From Gymnothorax reevesii (lineage: Eukaryota; Chordata; Actinopteri; Anguilliformes; Muraenidae), in assembly GCA_029721435.1 (NCBI GenBank), contig CM056573.1, positions 123,839,447 through 123,903,446 on the forward strand: a stretch of DNA of 64,000 nucleotides, read 5' to 3'. Positions within the stretch are counted from its first letter, which is position 1. Each line of letters begins with the position of its first letter. The notes below the pieces were generated by a model. The model searched no databases. It was not told where the DNA came from and was given only the letters and a program-made list of their open reading frames with translations. The translations under genes were made by a program, and so were the position numbers. Positions 58,301 through 64,000 of the stretch are shown one piece after another.

Positions 58301-60726
58301 TCATTTCTCACCAATACATATAGTCGCCCATTTTTAGGGGTGATGTTGCCCGAAAGCTTCAGATAATAACATTGACTAACAATACACTTAAATGTTCTCA
58401 CTAGTGCAGTTATCCGCATAAAGATGCATGGGGCGCATTGTTACCTTGATATATATATCAAAAAAAAAAACAAAACCCGCAGCCACAGCCAGTGTGGCGC
58501 CACATCAAGAATAGGCTGCTGAAGACTTGAGAAGAGCGCGGCGCTCATCATCTTCTCCATGTGCAAATGTCGTGCAGCTGAAAACAAAAACGGCTTGTTA
58601 TGGCTTGTTATTTTGGCCTATATTGTTGCGTGTTGTTGTACGTTATATTGTTGGTTGGTGTTCTGTCGGCTTTTCACGACCTGATCACGCATCCTCTCGT
58701 CTAAAGAGGAGGAAGAAAACACATTCTTTCCGCCAATTTTAGTGAATAATTGTGAGTCCCCCTCTACTTTTTTAACTTCGTGGATATAAAGGTGAAGTTT
58801 CTTCCTCTCACTTCAGCTTACATTGGCTTCTTTTTGAGTTTCTTTCTCTCTCCAATTCCAGATTACTTTTACTATGAGACGCATATTAAAATTCAGACGC
58901 AGCTCCCATTGCGAGAGGGGGATGCAGTTTGCCCTTTAAGTTTAAAAAAAAAATGTAGAAAAGTGAGTAATAGTTAAAACAGTGATTAAATTAAAAAGGA
59001 AGGTTAAACCTTTTTCAGGTTTCACTTGTACATTTTCTTATCTGTCAAAATGACAGAGGATTTTATTTTCAACTCATTTTACTTTCTGTGGTTATACAGC
59101 GCAACTGCAATACGAAAAGCTCATAAATCTCTCAACGTGCAACAGGGTACACGTCGGTTAGAAGTCCCGTGTACATGTGTAGAAAAAATTGTAAACGTTG
59201 ACACCCCTAGTGTGCAGTAATGTTCATTTGGCTGGCAGTGCATGTTCACGGAAAACGAGGAAAAGGGAGGCTCGTTCAGGACCATGACATCATTACAACT
59301 ATATGAAAACTGTGTTTAAAAAAAAAAAAAAAAAAAAAAAACAAACAACACCAGCTGTGACAGCAAAGGGGCCCCTTTTCCACAGCAAACAGGCTTTGCC
59401 CGCAGTGTTGGCAACTACATAAACAAGAGAGATTCCACTCAACTACAATACTAAGGTAAAGCACAGTGACTCAAATGCTGGATATAACAAGTGGGGTATA
59501 GCCTGAAGAGTCACTCAATGGACAAACTTCGACCAATCAGCATTGTGTGTGCTTAATGAGGAAGCTTGTGGTATCTGTCACTGCCCAATCAATCCCCTTC
59601 ACCAAAAAGGTCCATCGCAGCAATGACAAATTATTAGTACGTTTTGCTGCAGGGATGGATGGATTGTCACCACTTCCTGTCACTGCAATAAGGTACACTT
59701 GAAAAAGAGGCTCATGGGGCCTGTATTGCTCATGTGGTGTGACATCATAATTCTTTTCAGTCATGCTGTACTATGAGGTAAACATAAGTCTACAGTAAGA
59801 CATGCAAGGGATAATCAACTCGTAGGTGTAATCAACTCTTAGATGTGCATTTTAAGGCACGATGCAGAGGCGAATAACCACCCGATGCAAAACGGAGGGT
59901 GGTTGCCTCTGCAAAGTGCCTTAAAACAGTGCGATGCACACCTGCCAGTTGATTATCCAGGCTATACCATGGTAATTTACCAGCAATATCAACTCAAAGC
60001 ATTCAGAAATTTTTGGTGAAAGTTCTGCACTTAAAAAAAGAGCTGGTAATCATTAAACAGGCGCCTTCTCATAGCCAATGCTATAGGCCAAGCTAAACTG
60101 AACCAGCTAACTTAGTTCAGCTTACCTTCATGCAAAAAGAATTTCAGCAAATCAGTTCAGATAAGCTCAGCGAGGAGTTACCAGGTCTGAATTGGTGAAA
60201 ATCCCTCCACTGCTTCAACAGATATATAGTGCAGACAATACATTTGTGATGGTTGGTGTGAAGGACACGCTCGTGGATGGAAAATAAGAGAAGTGTACCT
60301 CCTGCCCATAGAGTGTGTGTGTGTGTGTGTGTGTGTGGGGGGGGGGGCGTTAAAAAAAAAAAACAAATAAAAGGAAGTGGGATTAAATGCATAAATAATC
60401 CATAAATATCACATTTACCGAGAGAGTCAAAGCACCCCAGGGTAAAAGTTTCCCCTTTATTCTCCTTTTAACTGTCTTCATTTGAAATAACCAGGGCGGC
60501 ACGAAACACTATACGTATAAAACCAATGTTCTCCACCACAACCTTCTTCAGAAGCAATCCAATCAGAATAGGTCAACCATAGAAAGCCACCACTGTGTTT
60601 GGTCCGCTGTTTAAAGGAGTAGAGTGCAGGAGTAACTTTGTAGACTTACGGTGATGGCTCCGTACACCATCATGGCACTGATGGTGAACATTAGCAATGA
60701 GATGGCGAATCCCACGCAGGCATTTT
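46240..60726 (-). CDS. laptm4a: Lysosomal-associated transmembrane protein 4A, 3' part (5 exons)
   Basis: A small four-pass membrane protein of late endosomes and lysosomes. Exons 60650-60726, 56615-56737, 54910-55005, 47305-47403 and 46240-46314 join in phase and encode about 156 C-terminal residues of a roughly 230-residue protein. They include the second ([20 protein letters not shown]), third ([20 protein letters not shown]) and fourth ([19 protein letters not shown]) membrane segments and the cytoplasmic tail. The tail keeps two PY motifs, PPQY across the last junction and PPPY near the end, known to bind Nedd4-type ubiquitin ligases and guide sorting. The first exon(s), with the N-terminus and TM1, are not in 60727-64000 as far as I can see and should lie to the right. 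No disruption seen. Confidence 0.95.
47305..47403 (-). CDS. laptm4a: laptm4a exon: end of TM4 and tail
   Basis: [33 protein letters not shown], nearly identical to human. Acceptor TTCCCCCAG, donor GTACCC, phase 0. Confidence 0.96.
48915..49335 (+). CDS. Unidentified ORF/exon with basic-acidic tail
   Basis: An open frame, [19 protein letters not shown]... to ...GRTPILNG, with a Cys-containing first half ([17 protein letters not shown]), a basic stretch ([13 protein letters not shown]) and an acidic stretch ([19 protein letters not shown]). It meets a possible donor, GTGAGA, at 49336. A second open stretch at 49438-49640 ([20 protein letters not shown]) precedes a GT. I do not recognise the family. 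It is antisense to laptm4a and could be a decayed transposon gene. Confidence 0.25.
49978..50290. repeat. Tandem duplication, 156-bp unit (two copies)
   Basis: GTGTGACCTTGCGAATGGCG at about 49982 and GTGTGACCTTGAGAATGGCG at about 50138 start two copies with GGTCACCGAAAT, GACTGGCGCCGGGGTATCA and TTGAGATATCTCGCTGACAA in the same order. It ends in an (ACGG)n tract and GTCCCGCCGCGGGGAC. A recurrent repeat type, loosely similar in design to 9000-10575. The minus-strand ORF across it repeats itself for this reason. Confidence 0.8.
50868..50888 (+). repeat. (GT)n microsatellite
   Basis: A run of about ten GT units in the laptm4a intron. Confidence 0.9.
51060..51700. repeat. Degenerate tandem repeat with CTCATACAAAT motif
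   Basis: The phrase CTC(A/G)NCTCATACAAATGAA or a close variant recurs about every 60-110 bases (near 51248, 51290, 51370, 51565 and 51635), with ATAAACAGAAATGATGA-like spacers. A 201-residue minus-strand open frame (50939-51544) across it contains repeated peptides ([18 protein letters not shown]). Confidence 0.5.
52667..52689 (+). repeat. Poly-G run (G23)
   Basis: Twenty-three consecutive G, then TGGG. Possible quadruplex; length is also prone to sequencing error. Confidence 0.9.
52766..54470. mobile_element. Probable DNA transposon with 3' gene fragment
   Basis: The right end reads GCGTGAGACTTGAAAGCCCTG, whose complement CAGGGCTTTCAAGTCTCACG resembles hAT-type ends. The left end is tentatively CAGGGATGCAAAC at 52766, a poor match. 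Inside on the minus strand is a terminal exon-like fragment (53060-53200) and a poly(A) signal near 52985. Boundaries uncertain. Confidence 0.35.
53060..53200 (-). pseudogene. Orphan C-terminal exon-like fragment
   Basis: An open minus-strand frame [20 protein letters not shown] then [23 protein letters not shown] and a TAG, followed about 75 bases on by AATAAAA. Charged, Ala/Arg/Lys-rich and helical in look. Family not recognised. It may be the 3' end of a transposon gene inside 52766-54470, or a nested antisense exon. Confidence 0.3.
54503..54904 (+). repeat. 31-bp minisatellite abutting a laptm4a splice donor
   Basis: Twelve full copies starting GGTTAAGGGAGACGGGATGA and ending ACGGAGAGGCC, at 54503, 54534, 54565, 54596, 54627, 54658, 54704, 54735, 54766, 54797, 54828 and 54859, plus a partial one at 54890. 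One unit has a 15-bp internal duplication. Point variants: GACTGG in two units and GATAGA in one. The array ends at intron position +6 of the exon ending at 54910. Confidence 0.97.
54910..55005 (-). CDS. laptm4a: laptm4a exon: TM4
   Basis: [32 protein letters not shown], 32 codons in phase 0. Acceptor TCCCACAG, donor GTGAGC. Sandwiched between a minisatellite and a TGAATGACTGA-rich tract. Confidence 0.96.
55035..55345 (+). repeat. Degenerate TGAATGACTGAC-type tandem tract
   Basis: Variants of GAATGACT(C/G)AC and ACTGACTGAATGA recur for about 300 bases upstream of the exon at 54910-55005 in the gene's sense. Highly diverged, so probably old. Confidence 0.6.
56615..56737 (-). CDS. laptm4a: laptm4a exon: TM3
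   Basis: [20 protein letters not shown]...[19 protein letters not shown], phase 0. Acceptor CCCCCACAG; the donor GTCAGT is weak at +3. Confidence 0.95.
57980..58155 (-). repeat. Truncated fish interspersed repeat, inverted
   Basis: CATCTATCCATTATCCAACC...GAACACACCCTGGACAGAGA GCCAATCCACTGCAGGG: partial copy of the family at 25906-26190. Confidence 0.6.
58196..59209. mobile_element. Non-autonomous hAT transposon with 8-bp target duplication
   Basis: Ends TAGGGGTGTCAAC and GTTGACACCCCTA are inverted repeats. The flanks are identical 8-bp copies GTGTGCAG (58188-58195 and 59210-59217), the hAT hallmark. Length 1014 bp. Sub-terminal copies of CTACACGTGTA also pair. No intact transposase. Inserted in a laptm4a intron. 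Confidence 0.92.
59812..59957. repeat. Foldback element (146 bp)
   Basis: ATAATCAACT...GTGCATTTTAAGGCACGATGC AGAGGCGAATAACCACCC pairs with GGGTGGTTGCCTCTGCAAAG TGCCTTAAAAC...GATGCACACCTGCCAGTTGATTAT. Arms about 60 bases with some bulges. A MITE by appearance, in a laptm4a intron. Confidence 0.65.
60310..60346 (+). repeat. (GT)n-G-run microsatellite
   Basis: GTGTGT repeat followed by a G-run, CGTT and poly-A. Confidence 0.85.
60650..60726 (-). CDS. laptm4a: laptm4a exon: TM2
   Basis: [25 protein letters not shown], with Glu split at the 5' junction (human [20 protein letters not shown]). Acceptor CTTTCAG, donor GTAAGT. First laptm4a exon visible from the right edge. Confidence 0.95.
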
Positions 60727-63700
60727 CTGAAAGAGAGGTGAAAAACCATCACTCATCTCAAAAGGAGGAAAAATAAGAGAGTCAAACAGAAAAAACACAA
60801 GATTCACATGGACACTCTCTGCAAGACTGACACAATTTATCTATAAGCAAATATAGGCGATTATATTTACATTTAATGAATACTTAAAATGCATATTTTC
60901 ACTTGCACGCTCATACTTAACTGCCAAATATTAATGGCTGAGAGAAAGCTGAAGACTTTTTGTTGCCAAAAGCAGGACTTTGCCACAAACCTCCAACAAC
61001 AGTGGGATCTACAAAATATCCCATAATTCCTCAGAAAATATGCATAAGGTTGGCCAAATGACCATGAGGTTGAAGCAGTGAACAAACTGGCATCAAAATC
61101 CTGCGTTCTCATTGGTAGCATCCATGAACACCTGACCCAGGATTGTTGGAACTGCACCTCCTGGCTACTTCCAGATTCACGCGGGGCCAAATCAACCTTT
61201 ACACACATGCGCACCCAAACTTACACACACCATCTCCATCAAACACACATGCACGACAATGCTAGACTCCCATGTGCTCCACTATAACCAAAAATGTAGT
61301 TTCTCTACAAAACCACTTTGAGACGCCATTTTCAAATATTTTTAAAACTCTTCTCCTTTTCACTCCTTTCAGATTTAAAATCGACTCCATTTCGCCAGAG
61401 TGCCCCGGATTACATCAACATGTTCATATACAGCAATAACATACAGCAGCGCTGAGGCCAGGTGTTGGAAAGAGGCTTTTGGCGATGCCTTTGTCAGCAA
61501 ACAAAAGCACCAGATGTTTCACCACTGTTAGCTGCCACACATCCGTTTCTCCTGTTCATAATTCCCGCTAAATCAGCAGTATAATTAACACTCCAGGGCT
61601 GATCAGCCAAAGCTAATTTCAAACAGGCCAAAATTGCTCTGGATTTGGAGAGGCAAAGGGCTTATTAACAAGCTAACTCCCGAGCCCTGCTGTCCAGCAG
61701 TAATGACTCAGACATCGGCGAATCCCAGGAAGTGCTACAAAATGCCAATTCCTCCCATCTCCCTCACTTAGGAAAATTTTATCCAGATAACCAGCCAAAC
61801 ACAGCCATTAAGGAGCTCTGCTCATTCTCAAGCGGTCCAGGGACTCAATGAAAATGCGCTGGCCAATTCTTCCCGAGCAGCTACCCAAAAGACCGGTCCC
61901 CCAGTCATTCAGCCAGCACTCCTTCATACAAGAAACGTAGAGTGAGCTTAGACAATCCTTCTCTCCACCGCTCTTTTCATACAACGTTACCCAAATCTGG
62001 CTCTCCAATCCAAATAAAGCCCTGGTTTTCTCTCCTTCCCAGTGGGTCTATGAACAATTATTGACAGTGACTGGCCAGATTGTGATCACATCTGACACCC
62101 AGGTAAAGGGAGGGCGAAAACACCAGCGGTTCTTGGCCCTCGAGGACCATGATTTGGAGAGCCCTTTCAATGCTGGGGAGTCTGTATTACTGAGGGCATC
62201 GCCAGGCATAAGTAAAAACAGCAAACAAAAATAGCTCACAGTTATGATGACATCAGCGCCGAAAGGCTGAGTTGAGAAAATCCCAATCTTGCGTTATTCT
62301 ATTATTTTTTTTGCGTGGTGGGACATTGGATGTGGGAGGGGACAGCTGCCCACACAGAGTCAGATCAGAGTCAGACTCAGGCACAGCTCCACAGCTGGAG
62401 GACAGATTAATGCTGATCCTTCATTATGCAACTCCTGACTACAGCAACAAACAACAAAACAATTCCAGTCTAATGCAACACAGCGCCTGGGTGGAACCAT
62501 CTAGGTCACTGAATAGTGGAGCATAAAATGAGATCTCTAACCAAAAACACATAAACAAACCAAAACAGGAGAGCGAAAGCAATACAAACGCACATCTAGT
62601 TTGAGAACGTTCAAGGCCGTTCCACATTTCCACACCTTTGTTCTTGGTTGTCGCTGCTGTCGTTTACTGGCAGTCATGAATACACGGGCTAGACTCCCGG
62701 ACTGTGCTTTACCACTGCATCAGAGCGGTTATTCATTGGCTAATGGATGGACGCCAGGGTGCAGCCGCGGTTATTTATTGGCTGCTGGACAGCCTCCAGG
62801 ATTTAGACAGCTCCTGTGGACTTGTGCTCAATCAGCCCTGCAATAAATGCCACCCGAGGGAGTCCAGTGCCGCCCCCCCCGACAACCAGCAGCCACAAAA
62901 TCACTTGGGACTGGGAAAGCTCTCAAGCTGGCGCAAATTAAAACGACGGCGGGATTCGATCGATCCTCTGAGCGCTCTCCCCGGCGTCATTAACCGCCGA
63001 CTCCGCCGGGCTGGAGAGATAAACAATGGGAGTTCGTCTCTGGTGCCCCATCTCCACAGGCTCTGCGGCTGAACCAGCACCAGCTGCCGCCTGCCAAGAA
63101 TTACCCAGAAATCCCGCTGCGTCAGCAGAAACCGCCGAGGCCGGGGCTCACTGCAGAAATCAAAGACGCTGCTCTCTGAGGGCAGACTTGGAGGCTAAAA
63201 CACTGCCTTCTGTATAGTCTGACTGCAGCAGTAAGCCCACATCAGACAACCAGCCTCTATCCTGCAGCAGCTCTACTGAGCCAGCAGGACAGGCTCACTG
63301 ACCCAGCTCTGAAACATGAACTGAAGTGCACATGGCTGTCGAAGCTTTCATACAGTCGACTCGTAAAACTCCGTAATCCTACACCTTCCAAACATAGCAG
63401 CCGGAGGAAATCCACCAGCATCCTCGCTTTGCGGTCATAAATCAGCATGATGGTTCACTTCCCTAAGCGATATCATTACATCACAGTTAGTAAGCTGATG
63501 TTTTTTTTAATCCATCGAGACGAACAGATAATTACACCAAGCATGGGCCAATCCCCCTGAGCAGTGTTGGGTTAGGAGCCATACTCAAGGATCCCAAAGC
63601 TGCGCTGATCTTATAGTGGCTACACTGGGGCTTGACCCACCAGGCTTCCAAACTCAAGATAAATACTGTCGCTATGAGGCTACGGGCTGCCTCATCTGCC

Positions 63701-64000
63701 AGTTCGATACACCTCCCCACATAGCAAGACAGCCACTCAGCCAGTTCAGACTCATGCATCGGTCTCAGGGAGCTACAGTGTCCCCTCTCTCGGATAGTTT
63801 GCAGTAGCAGGTCTAGGCCTTGCAAATGGTGGGTGTTTTGCAGTTAGTGGCTCAAAATGAGAGGGACATTTTAGGAACAGGGCTGCAGGGAACCCTCAGG
63901 GTCCAGCAGCTGTTTTCTCAGGGCCGACGAGGGGTGGGTATCTTCAGTCGGCCGTCAAGACTAAACAAGATGTGGATCTCGAGGATCGAGTGACCAATTT
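60727..64000. other. laptm4a upstream intron, no exon recognised
   Basis: Residues preceding ENACV in the family (VEVTHPNSMPAVNIQYEV-like) are not found on the minus strand. The stretch at 62850-63180 is more GC-rich than its surroundings. A degenerate SINE-like tail (GTGGCTACACTGGGGCTTGA) lies near 63610-63700. Nothing else can be supported. Confidence 0.5.

Noticed and set aside
60727..64000. laptm4a first exons
   Set aside because: No match to the conserved N-terminus or luminal loop was found by eye.

Overview
This window is nuclear DNA of a ray-finned fish. It carries three vertebrate genes split into exons, all on the minus strand: the 5' half of wdr35 (4320-28773), a complete matrilin-3-type gene (30988-40028) and the 3' part of laptm4a (46240-60726). 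WDR35-MATN3-LAPTM4A in one orientation is the order in human 2p24, so this is a conserved syntenic block. Fish origin is supported by the Tc1-like, hAT-like, piggyBac-like and SINE repeats in the introns. The species cannot be named from the sequence.

Layout on the plus-strand scale. 1-4319 is wdr35 intron with repeats. 4320-28773 holds 16 wdr35 exons, which encode residues 1-618 in one continuous reading frame (both beta-propellers of the IFT-A subunit IFT121); the C-terminal TPR half lies left of the window. 28774-30333 is a short intergenic gap with the wdr35 promoter. 30988-40028 holds 8 matrilin exons that join in phase to a 602-residue secreted protein: signal peptide, basic segment, Pro/Thr-rich linker, vWA1, one EGF, vWA2, coiled coil. 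40029-45438 is intergenic and full of old SINEs and foldback elements. 46240-60726 holds the last five coding exons of laptm4a (three of four membrane segments and the PY-motif tail); its first exon(s) lie right of the window.

I reconstructed the exon models by hand from homology, GT-AG sites and phase. All 29 exons join without a frame break. One intron, inside the matrilin coiled coil, is of the rare U12 AT-AC class, with clear donor, branch site and acceptor.

The three genes do not form a pathway: wdr35 serves intraflagellar transport, the matrilin cartilage matrix, and laptm4a the late endosome/lysosome membrane. The points most worth a second look are the second vWA domain in a matrilin at the MATN3 locus, the 31-bp minisatellite that runs up to a laptm4a splice donor, an RFX X-box-like site upstream of wdr35, several near-perfect foldbacks, and a few orphan exon-like ORFs. 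I found no evidence of a wholly new biological system.
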